A program made the translations under genes and the position numbers. DNA of 64,000 bases from Kocuria turfanensis (GTDB lineage: Bacteria; Actinomycetota; Actinomycetes; Actinomycetales; Micrococcaceae): NCBI RefSeq assembly GCF_001580365.1, contig NZ_CP014480.1, positions 2,749,954-2,813,953 of the forward strand, written 5' to 3'. Positions 58,413 through 64,000 of this stretch are shown here, piece after piece (the stretch's first letter is position 1; each line of letters opens with the position of its first letter). A model generated the notes under the pieces. That model was not told the origin of the DNA. It ran no database searches and was given only the letters and a program-made list of their open reading frames with translations.

Positions 58413-59666
58413 ATGCCGGAACTCATCTTTCCCCTCGACTCCTCACGGCCCTTCGAGGACCAGCAGCTCGTCGGGCACAACCGCTGGCACCCCGAGATCC
58501 CTCCGGTGGCGACCGTGCGGCCCGGGGACACCTTCCGGGTGCACTGCCGGGAGTGGTTCGACGGCGCGATCGTCAACGACGACTCCGCGGACGACATCCT
58601 CAACGCTCCGCTGCGGACCGTGCACAAGCTCTCCGGCCCGTTCGCGGTGGAGGGGGCCAGGCCGGGCGACCTGCTCGTCGTCGACATCCTCGACGTCGGG
58701 CCGATCCCGCAGGAGGACTCCGGGCCGCTGGCCGGACAGGGCTGGGGCTACACCGGGATCTTCGCCCGCACCAACGGCGGCGGCTTCCTCACCGACCGGT
58801 TCCCGGACGCCTACAAGGCGATCTGGGACTTCCGCGGTCAGACGGCCACCTCCCGGCACGTCCCGGAGGTGTCCTTCACGGGCATCGTCCACCCGGGCCT
58901 GATGGGGACCGCGCCCTCCGCGCAGCTGCTGGCACGGTGGAACGAGCGCGAGGGCGCGCTCATCGCGACCGACCCGGACCGGGTCCCGCCCCTCGCGCTG
59001 CCCCCGGAGCCGCAGGACGCGCTGCTGGGCGGGGTGCCGGACTCCGACGTGGACCGGGTGGCCGGAGAGGCCGCCCGCACCGCCCCGCCGCGGGAGAACG
59101 GCGGCAACCAGGACATCAAGAACCTCACCAAGGGCACCCGCGTGTTCTACCCCGTGTTCGTGGACGGCGCGAACTTCTCGGTGGGGGACCTGCACTTCTC
59201 CCAGGGCGACGGCGAGATCACCTTCTGCGGCGCCATCGAGATGGGCGGGTTCATCGACTTCCACGTGGACGTCATCAAGGGCGGGATGGAGACCTACGGG
59301 GTCTCGGAGAACGCGATCTTCCTGCCGGGCATCACGGACCCGCAGTACAGCGAGTGGATCTCCTTCTCCGGCACCTCGGTCACCCTCGACGGTGAGCAGC
59401 GCTACCTCGACGCGCAGCTGTCCTACCAGCGGGCCTGCCTGCACGCGATCGACTACCTCACGAAGTTCGGGTACTCCCCGGAGCAGGCGTACCTGCTGCT
59501 CGGCGCCGCGCCGATCGAGGGCCGCTTCTCCGGGGTGGTGGACATCCCCAACTCGTGCGCGACCGTGTACATCCCCACCGCGATCTTCGACTTCGACGTC
59601 CGGCCCTCGGCGGCGGGACCCCACCAGGTGGACCGCGGCATGGGCGCGCCCCACGCGGCGGCCTGA
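58413..59666 (+). CDS. fmdA: Formamidase/acetamidase (FmdA/AmdA)
   Basis: A 417-residue enzyme of the acetamidase/formamidase family that hydrolyses formamide or acetamide to acid and ammonia. Diagnostic segments are GHNRWHPEIPPVATVRPGDT, RVHCREWFDGAI, VPEVSFTGIVHPGLMGTAPS, NGGNQDIKNLTKGTRVFYPVFVDGANFSVGDLHFSQGDGEI and the C-terminal SAQYSY-like LDAQLSYQRACLHAIDYL. It pairs with the FmdB gene. The last 209 bases overlap, antisense, the open frame of the alpha/beta hydrolase. Nitrogen scavenging is a likely role. Confidence 0.95.
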   Translation: MPELIFPLDSSRPFEDQQLVGHNRWHPEIPPVATVRPGDTFRVHCREWFDGAIVNDDSADDILNAPLRTVHKLSGPFAVEGARPGDLLVVDILDVGPIPQEDSGPLAGQGWGYTGIFARTNGGGFLTDRFPDAYKAIWDFRGQTATSRHVPEVSFTGIVHPGLMGTAPSAQLLARWNEREGALIATDPDRVPPLALPPEPQDALLGGVPDSDVDRVAGEAARTAPPRENGGNQDIKNLTKGTRVFYPVFVDGANFSVGDLHFSQGDGEITFCGAIEMGGFIDFHVDVIKGGMETYGVSENAIFLPGITDPQYSEWISFSGTSVTLDGEQRYLDAQLSYQRACLHAIDYLTKFGYSPEQAYLLLGAAPIEGRFSGVVDIPNSCATVYIPTAIFDFDVRPSAAGPHQVDRGMGAPHAAA

Positions 59667-60216
59667 CCCGCGCGGGCGCCCGCCAGGGCAGGAGGTCCTG
59701 CTCCGTCCAGGACGTGGGCAGGTGCCCTCCGGCGGGGAGCAGGACGAGCCTCGCCGAGGGCAGGTGCTCGGCGAGGCGGCGCGCGTGGACGGGCGGGACC
59801 ACGTCGTCGTCCTCGGCGTGGACCACCACGATCTCCAGGTCCGCGAGCCGGCGGCCCACCGTGGGCGGCAGCGGGAAGCCGGGGGCGTTCCAGTCGGGGT
59901 CCTCCGCGTCCCAGAACGGGGCGGCCACGGTCACGACCCGCTGCAGCAGCGTGGGGACGCGGTGGCAGAGGAAGCGCAGGACCTCCGACCCGCCGAGTGA
60001 GTGGCCCACGATCGCCCAGGGCTCGTCCGGGATCGCCCGCACGGCCCGCCCGATCGCCTCCTGCCACAGCTCGGGGTCGGGGTCCTCGGGGCGGGGCAGG
60101 TCGGGGGCGACGACGTCGGCCTCGGGCCACTGCTTGCGCACCGCCTCGAGGAGCGGGTTGCCGCCGGGGGCGGGCTGGGGACCGGCCCCGTGCAGGAAGA
60201 GGATGCGCTGGACCAT
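59458..60216 (-). CDS. RBBP9/YdeN-type alpha/beta hydrolase, with an antisense tail over fmdA
   Basis: A 252-residue frame. The fold is in residues 1-190: RILFLHGAGPQ, the nucleophile elbow WAIVGHSLGGSEVLRFL, the acid VVHAEDDDVVPPVHAR and the His in AGGHLPTSW. After TEQDLLPW the remainder is Arg/Pro/Gly-rich, as expected from antisense of the fmdA end, and the first in-frame stop is at 59458. The functional protein probably ends near 59650 in other strains. GAGGTGACC precedes the ATG. Serine esterase activity is predicted; substrate unknown. Confidence 0.85.
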   Translation of the reverse strand: MVQRILFLHGAGPQPAPGGNPLLEAVRKQWPEADVVAPDLPRPEDPDPELWQEAIGRAVRAIPDEPWAIVGHSLGGSEVLRFLCHRVPTLLQRVVTVAAPFWDAEDPDWNAPGFPLPPTVGRRLADLEIVVVHAEDDDVVPPVHARRLAEHLPSARLVLLPAGGHLPTSWTEQDLLPWRAPARVRPPRGARPCRGPPGGVPPPRAGRRSRRSRWGCTRSRTSWGCPPPRRSGPRSARRRAAGTPAPGSTRTS

Positions 60217-60287
60217 GGTCACCTCGGGACGGGGGAGGCGACGGGGGACGCCGCCTGTTCCAGCGTCCTCGCCCCCGCGGCGGGGTG

Positions 60288-60935
60288 TCAAGAGTCCCGC
60301 GCCGCTCCCGGAGCCGGGGCGAGGAGCGGCAGGCCCGGGCCCTCCAGCCGGTCGAGGGCGGCGGTGCGGCCGGTCAGCAGCAGCAGGAGCGCCTCCATGC
60401 TCCCCCGGACCTCCGGGCCCTCGCCCGCGCGCCAGGCGACGTCGGTGGCCACGAGCGCCAGTCCGTGCAGCCGCCGGCGCGCCCGGAACGGGAACGGCAT
60501 CGACCACACCCGCTCCGCGGCCGCCCGGGCCGCCTCGGGCGGCATGGCGTGGTGGCGCCCCAGGGGCAGGACGATGTCCTGGGTGTGGACCAGCACGTCC
60601 AGCAGCGGTTCCCGGACGCTCGTGCCCGGTGGGTGCCGCCTCGACCCGTCCAGCCGCCGGTAGTCGGCCACGATCTCCGCGGCGGGCCGCCGGCCGCGGT
60701 CCCGGGCGTCCAGGTACATCGCCCGGTCGAAGTCGCCGCGCCCGCGCCACAGCGCCCGCACGAGATCGGCGGGACCGTACTGCGCCGAGGAGATGACGTG
60801 GGCGGCGACGTCCCGCACGGCCCAGCCCGGGCACAGCGTGGGGTGGTCCCACTCCTGCGGGCTCAGCGTCTCGAGCAGGTCCGCCAGTGCGGAGCGCTCG
60901 CGGTGGACGGCGTCCCAGATGGCGTCGCGGTCCAT
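60288..60935 (-). CDS. Maleylpyruvate-isomerase-like (MDMPI) mycothiol-type protein
   Basis: A 215-residue protein with the DinB/MDMPI fold: LSPQEWDHPTLCPGWAVRDVAAHVISSAQYG carries the first metal His, and PLLDVLVHTQDIVLPLGR carries the second His and Asp. Such proteins are often annotated as maleylpyruvate isomerase or TIGR03083/85 family and bind mycothiol. It is divergent from the MarR gene with a small inverted repeat between them (60953-60967), so MarR control is possible. Confidence 0.9.
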   Translation of the reverse strand: MDRDAIWDAVHRERSALADLLETLSPQEWDHPTLCPGWAVRDVAAHVISSAQYGPADLVRALWRGRGDFDRAMYLDARDRGRRPAAEIVADYRRLDGSRRHPPGTSVREPLLDVLVHTQDIVLPLGRHHAMPPEAARAAAERVWSMPFPFRARRRLHGLALVATDVAWRAGEGPEVRGSMEALLLLLTGRTAALDRLEGPGLPLLAPAPGAARDS

Positions 60936-60952
60936 GGTAATCTCCCCCGAAG

Positions 60953-60967
60953 GTCAGCTTTCCTGAC
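60953..60967. promoter_or_regulatory. Inverted repeat GTCAG-N5-CTGAC, candidate MarR operator
   Basis: A perfect 5-bp inverted repeat in the 74-nt gap between the MDMPI-like gene and the MarR gene, close to both starts. Its size and location fit a MarR dimer site. Confidence 0.5.
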
Positions 60968-61009
60968 TAAATGTTCCGGCGCTGGACGCCGCGCTGTCAA
61001 GGGGTGGGC

Positions 61010-61447
61010 ATGCACGAGGAGACCGGCACGAACACGGGGCTGCTGCTGTACTACCCGTACCGGGACATGGAGATCCGGGTGATGGAGGCCCTGCACGCCG
61101 GCGGGTTCGAGGACCTCTCCTACGCCCAGGCCCGCATCTTCCAGCGCATCGACCCCCAGGGCTCCCGGCTGGCCCGGCTGGCCGAGCAGGCCCGCGTGAC
61201 CAAGCAGACCGCCAGCGTGCTCGTCCAGGCCCTCGAGCAGGAGGGCTACGTGGAGCGCCGCCCCGATCCGGCCGACGCCCGGGCCCGGATCGTGACGATC
61301 GCCGCCCGCGGCCGGGCGGCCCAGGCCGTCGCGGCGACCGTGGTCGCCGAGGTGGAGGCGCAGTGGCGCCGCCGGCTGGGCGCGCGACGCTATGCCGCGC
61401 TGCGCCGGGCGCTCGCCGACCTGCACGAGGATCCCGGCACCGGCTGA
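61010..61447 (+). CDS. MarR-family transcriptional regulator
   Basis: A 145-residue winged-helix regulator. The HTH is SRLARLAEQARVTKQTASVLVQALEQEGYVERRPDPADARARIV, with the wing Asp-Ala-Arg as in MarR/SlyA. The N-terminal and C-terminal helices form the dimer. ATG 61010 has AAGGGG at 5 nt. It probably controls the divergent MDMPI-like gene and itself. Its TGA stop is part of the first unit of the 10-bp repeat array before the next operon. Confidence 0.93.
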   Translation: MHEETGTNTGLLLYYPYRDMEIRVMEALHAGGFEDLSYAQARIFQRIDPQGSRLARLAEQARVTKQTASVLVQALEQEGYVERRPDPADARARIVTIAARGRAAQAVAATVVAEVEAQWRRRLGARRYAALRRALADLHEDPGTG

Positions 61448-61522
61448 CCACGGGTCCCGAGTGACCACGGGCGGCGCGGGTGACCACGGGATCCCGTGGT
61501 CATCCGGGCGGACCGTGGTCAC
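61445..61522. repeat. Five copies of a 10-bp element TGACCACGGG (three direct, two inverted)
   Basis: Units at 61445-61454, 61462-61471 and 61481-61490 are direct; CCCGTGGTCA at 61493-61502 and CCGTGGTCAC (9 of 10 bases match) at 61513-61522 are inverted. Units 3 and 4 make a perfect 22-bp palindrome with centre AT. The array starts at the marR stop and ends 26 nt before the -10-like box of the next operon, so an operator array or a transcription attenuator is plausible. Confidence 0.85.
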
Positions 61523-61548
61523 TCGGTGGCGCGGAGCCCCCGGCGCGC

Positions 61549-61554
61549 CACAAT
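61549..61554 (+). promoter_or_regulatory. Candidate -10 box for the dehydrogenase/PTPS/GT operon
   Basis: CACAAT resembles TACAAT and lies 6 nt before ATG 61561, with only GGGAGC between. Either a leaderless start or a very close ribosome site is used. Confidence 0.4.
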
Positions 61555-61560
61555 GGGAGC

Positions 61561-62553
61561 ATGACCGACGCCGCTCAGCAGCCCAGGACCAGCCGCGCCT
61601 ACTGGACCGTGGAGCCCGGCCGGGGAGAGCTGCGCACCGCGCCGCTGCCCGCCCCGGGCCCGGACGAGGTCCTGGTGCGGGCGCTACGCTCCGGGATCAG
61701 CCGCGGCACGGAGCGGCTCGTCCACCGCGGCCTCGTCCCGGCGCGCGTGCACGAGCGCATGCGGGCCCCCTTCCAGGAGGGGGCGTTCCCCGGGCCGGTG
61801 AAGTACGGGTACCTGTCGGTCGGCGTCGTGGAGCAGGGCCCGGAGCCGCTCGTGGGCCGGCGCGTGTTCGCGCTGCACCCCCACCAGGACCGCTACGTGC
61901 TCCCCGCCGCGGACGTGACCCCCGTGCCCGAGGGCGTGCCCTCCGACCGCGCGGTGCTCGCCGGACCGGTGGAGACCGCCGTCAACGCGCTGTGGGAGGC
62001 GGCGCCGCGCTTCGGGGACCGCGTGGCGGTGGTCGGCGCGGGGATGATCGGGGCCTGCGCGGCGGCGCTGCTGGCCCGGTTCCCCCTCGCCCGGCTCCAG
62101 CTCGTGGACCCGCAGCCGTCCCGGGCCGGGCTCGCCCGCGCGCTCGGCGTGGAGCACGTGCGCCCGGAGGACGCGGCGGGGGAGTGCGACGTCGTCGTGC
62201 ACGCCTCCTCCACCGCCGCGGGACTGGCCCGGGGGCTCGAGCTGCTCGGTGACGAGGGCGAGCTGATCGAGATGTCCTGGTACGGCGACGAGGACCCCGC
62301 GGTGCCCCTGGGCGCGGACTTCCACGCCCGCCGGCTGCAGATCCGCGCCAGCCAGGTGGGGGTCGTCGCCCCCGCCCGCCGAGCCCGCCGCACCACCGCC
62401 GACCGGCGCGCCGCCGCCCTGGACGCCCTGCGCGACCCCCGCTTCGACGCCCTGCTCACCGGGAGCTCGCCCTTCGAGGAGCTGCCGGCGACGATGGTGC
62501 GGCTCGCCGGGGACGCCCCGGAGGCGCTGTGCCACGTGGTGCGCTACGACTGA
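61561..62553 (+). CDS. BchC-like zinc-type MDR dehydrogenase
   Basis: A 330-residue medium-chain dehydrogenase-like protein. The N-terminal half has SGISRGTERLVHRG, which recalls BchC and related members rather than classical ADH: the GHE zinc motif and Cys cluster of ordinary zinc ADHs are absent. The Rossmann motif is VAVVGAGMIGACAAALLARF. The C-terminus ELPATMVRLAGDAPEALCHVVRYD is typical of this small subfamily. It heads an operon with a pterin-synthase-like protein and a GT4 enzyme. The substrate is unknown; a pterin-linked sugar or side chain is one idea. Confidence 0.85.
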   Translation: MTDAAQQPRTSRAYWTVEPGRGELRTAPLPAPGPDEVLVRALRSGISRGTERLVHRGLVPARVHERMRAPFQEGAFPGPVKYGYLSVGVVEQGPEPLVGRRVFALHPHQDRYVLPAADVTPVPEGVPSDRAVLAGPVETAVNALWEAAPRFGDRVAVVGAGMIGACAAALLARFPLARLQLVDPQPSRAGLARALGVEHVRPEDAAGECDVVVHASSTAAGLARGLELLGDEGELIEMSWYGDEDPAVPLGADFHARRLQIRASQVGVVAPARRARRTTADRRAAALDALRDPRFDALLTGSSPFEELPATMVRLAGDAPEALCHVVRYD

Positions 62554-62581
62554 CCACCGACCGCCCGACCCGAGGAGCACC

Positions 62582-62998
62582 GTGTTCACCCTGACCGTCC
62601 GAGACCACATCATGATCGCCCACAGCCTCCCGGACCCCTTCTTCGGCCCGGCCCAGGCCCTGCACGGGGCCACCTTCGCCGTGGAGACCACCTGGGCCCG
62701 GCCCGTGCTCGACGAGCACGGCGTGGTCATGGACATCGGCGTGGCCTCCGAGCTGCTCTCGGGCGTGCTCGACGGGCTGCGCTACCGCAACCTCGACGAG
62801 CACCCGGACTTCACGGGCCGCCTGTCCACCATGGAGGTCGTCGCCCAGCACATCGCCGAGTGGCTCGCGGCCGGGGCGGCCGGGATCGCGGGGCTCGAAC
62901 GGCTGACCGTGACCCTGCGGGAGAACCCCGACGCCTGGGCCTCCTACACCCTCGAACTGCCCGTGCTGAGCGAGCGCGGCGGGCCCTCCCCCCGGTGA
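62582..62998 (+). CDS. Divergent 6-pyruvoyl-tetrahydropterin synthase/QueD-like protein
   Basis: A 138-residue T-fold protein. The N-terminal strand DHIMIAHSLP has His14, and the second zinc motif reads LHGATF where PTPS/QueD proteins have LHGH(N/S). So His28 is kept, the third ligand is Ala30, and no Cys corresponds to the QueD catalytic Cys. The later DFTGRLSTMEVVAQHIAEWL and RLTVTLRENPDAWASYTLEL keep the fold and the pterin-anchoring Glu region. The classical reaction is therefore doubtful. GTG has GAGGAG upstream. The stop overlaps the glycosyltransferase start as GTGA. Confidence 0.82.
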   Translation: MFTLTVRDHIMIAHSLPDPFFGPAQALHGATFAVETTWARPVLDEHGVVMDIGVASELLSGVLDGLRYRNLDEHPDFTGRLSTMEVVAQHIAEWLAAGAAGIAGLERLTVTLRENPDAWASYTLELPVLSERGGPSPR

Positions 62999-64000
62999 GC
63001 GCGGGTTCCGCGGTGGTCGAGGTGGTGGTGCCCGACGACGGCGGGCGGCCCACCGGCGGCTCGCTCTACGACCGCCGGCTCGTGGCGGCGCTGGGCGCCC
63101 ACGGCCGCCCGGCCCGGCTCGTGCCGGTGGCCGGGGCCTGGCCCGCCGCCGACGCCGGCGCCCGGACCCGGCTGCGCACCGCACTGGGCGAGCCCGCTCC
63201 CGGGCGGACGGTCGTGCTCGACGGCCTCGTGGGGTGCGCGGCCCCCGAGATCGTCGGCGACGCCGTGCGCCGCGGCGTGCCGGTGCACCTGCTCGTGCAC
63301 CTGCCGCTGCCCGCCGAGACCGGCCTGGACCCGGCGGAGGCCGCGCGGCTCGCCCGCGCCGAGGCCACCGCGCTGGCGGCCGCGACCGGGGTGCTCACCA
63401 CGAGCAGCTGGGCGGCCCGCGACCTGTTCCGCCGCTACGGCACCACGGACGTGGCGGTGGCCGAACCGGGGGCGCACCGGGGTCCGGTGTCGGCCGGGTC
63501 GGCCGTGCCGCACCTGGTCTGCGTGGCGTCCCTGACCCCGCGCAAGAACCAGCTCCTCCTGCTGCAGGCCCTCGCCCCCCTCACCGGACTCCCCTGGACC
63601 CTCGAGCTCGTCGGCCCCGCGGGCGGTCCCGCCTACGGGCGGCGGCTCCGGGCGGCCGTGCGCGACCTCCCGGAGCCGGCCCGCGTGCGCCTCCGCGGCC
63701 CTCTGCAGGGCCCTGCGCTGGAGCGGCTGTGGGCCGGCGCGGACCTGCTGCTGCTGCCCTCGAGCGCCGAGACCTACGGCATGGTCGTCACCGAGGCGCT
63801 CGGCCACGGCGTGCCCGCGGTGGTGGGGGCCGGCACCGGCGCCGTCGAGGCGCTCGACGGCGGGCCGGCCCCCACCACCGCGCCCCGGCCGGGCGCCGCC
63901 CTCGCCCCCGACGACCCGTCCGCCTGGACCGAGGCCCTCCGCGCCTGGCTGACCGACCCCGCCCTGCGCGCGCAGTGGCGGGCCGCGGCGCTGGCCCGCC
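62995..64000 (+). CDS. GT4 glycosyltransferase, C-terminus beyond the window
   Basis: 335 residues are visible before the right edge. The GTG start overlaps the PTPS-like stop (GTGA). The N-terminal acceptor domain has VVVPDDGGRPTGGSLYDRRLVAALGAHGRPARLV, and the donor domain has VCVASLTPRKNQLLLLQAL and SSAETYGMVVTEALGHGVPAVVG (E-x7-E), as in GT4 enzymes. It is translationally coupled to a pterin-synthase-like gene, so the acceptor may be a pterin, as for cyanobacterial pteridine glucosyltransferases; this is inference. Downstream partners are off the window. Confidence 0.9.
   Translation, partial: MSAGSAVVEVVVPDDGGRPTGGSLYDRRLVAALGAHGRPARLVPVAGAWPAADAGARTRLRTALGEPAPGRTVVLDGLVGCAAPEIVGDAVRRGVPVHLLVHLPLPAETGLDPAEAARLARAEATALAAATGVLTTSSWAARDLFRRYGTTDVAVAEPGAHRGPVSAGSAVPHLVCVASLTPRKNQLLLLQALAPLTGLPWTLELVGPAGGPAYGRRLRAAVRDLPEPARVRLRGPLQGPALERLWAGADLLLLPSSAETYGMVVTEALGHGVPAVVGAGTGAVEALDGGPAPTTAPRPGAALAPDDPSAWTEALRAWLTDPALRAQWRAAALAR

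Overview
The window is very GC-rich (well over 70% by eye), uses GTG as well as ATG starts, and has many start/stop overlaps (ATGA, GTGA, TGATG). It also carries mycothiol-type DinB and maleylpyruvate-isomerase-like folds, DtxR/IdeR-type iron boxes and -10-like boxes placed 6-7 nt before start codons. Together these point to a high-GC actinobacterium, most likely Micrococcales/Micrococcaceae (Kocuria-like). That assignment is inference: no rRNA, tRNA, IS element, phage or CRISPR array was seen, so the window looks like ordinary chromosome with a strong accessory flavour.

Layout. 1-10067: an iron-siderophore locus. A leftward operon (lipoprotein binding protein, two permeases, ATPase, siderophore-interacting reductase) faces a rightward desferrioxamine-type operon (PLP decarboxylase, lysine N-hydroxylase, and an acyltransferase fused to an IucA/IucC synthetase). 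Two IdeR-like boxes lie in the shared promoter region. 10078-21684: small and membrane proteins, a STAS-like protein, a flavodoxin-domain protein, type IB topoisomerase, a truncated FG-GAP-type pseudogene, a SRPBCC/PLDc_N fusion, two genes overlapping antisense over most of their length (DUF4389 versus a DUF6544/6920-like protein), an alcohol dehydrogenase and a VOC protein with an in-frame TGA near its start. 21958-27475: a complete peptide/nickel-type ABC importer. 27572-30903: two fluoride channels, a FUSC-type exporter, a cupin and a secreted Ala-rich protein. 31209-34451: methyltransferase, UDP-sulfoquinovose synthase and GT4 glycosyltransferase, a probable sulfolipid operon. 34575-40061: nitroreductase, tandem GNAT, a PadR/HAAS pair, an Lrp-type regulator and a SRPBCC protein. 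40085-49267: ilvD, SDR, ChaB, TauE/SafE, aldehyde dehydrogenase, RecQ, flavin monooxygenase and a uracil-DNA-glycosylase-like protein. 49251-53564: TetR and a DHA2 efflux pump sharing a perfect 28-bp palindrome, followed by a flavin monooxygenase pair on the other strand. 53757-60935: DinB, a large M23 peptidase with an Ala/Glu repeat and calcium-type repeats, a berberine-bridge-type oxidase, FmdB/formamidase, an alpha/beta hydrolase and an MDMPI-like protein. 61010-64000: MarR, then a tight operon of BchC-like dehydrogenase, a divergent 6-pyruvoyl-tetrahydropterin synthase and a GT4 glycosyltransferase cut by the window end.

How the parts work together. Low iron should release DtxR/IdeR and switch on synthesis, uptake and reductive release of a desferrioxamine-like hydroxamate. 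The methyltransferase-SqdB-GT4 set could make sulfoquinovosyl lipids or glycans. The TetR/DHA2 pair looks like a self-contained drug-efflux switch. The most promising undescribed system is the right-edge operon, where a pterin-synthase fold missing expected catalytic and zinc residues is translationally coupled to a glycosyltransferase and placed after a BchC-like dehydrogenase. A five-copy 10-bp element precedes that operon.
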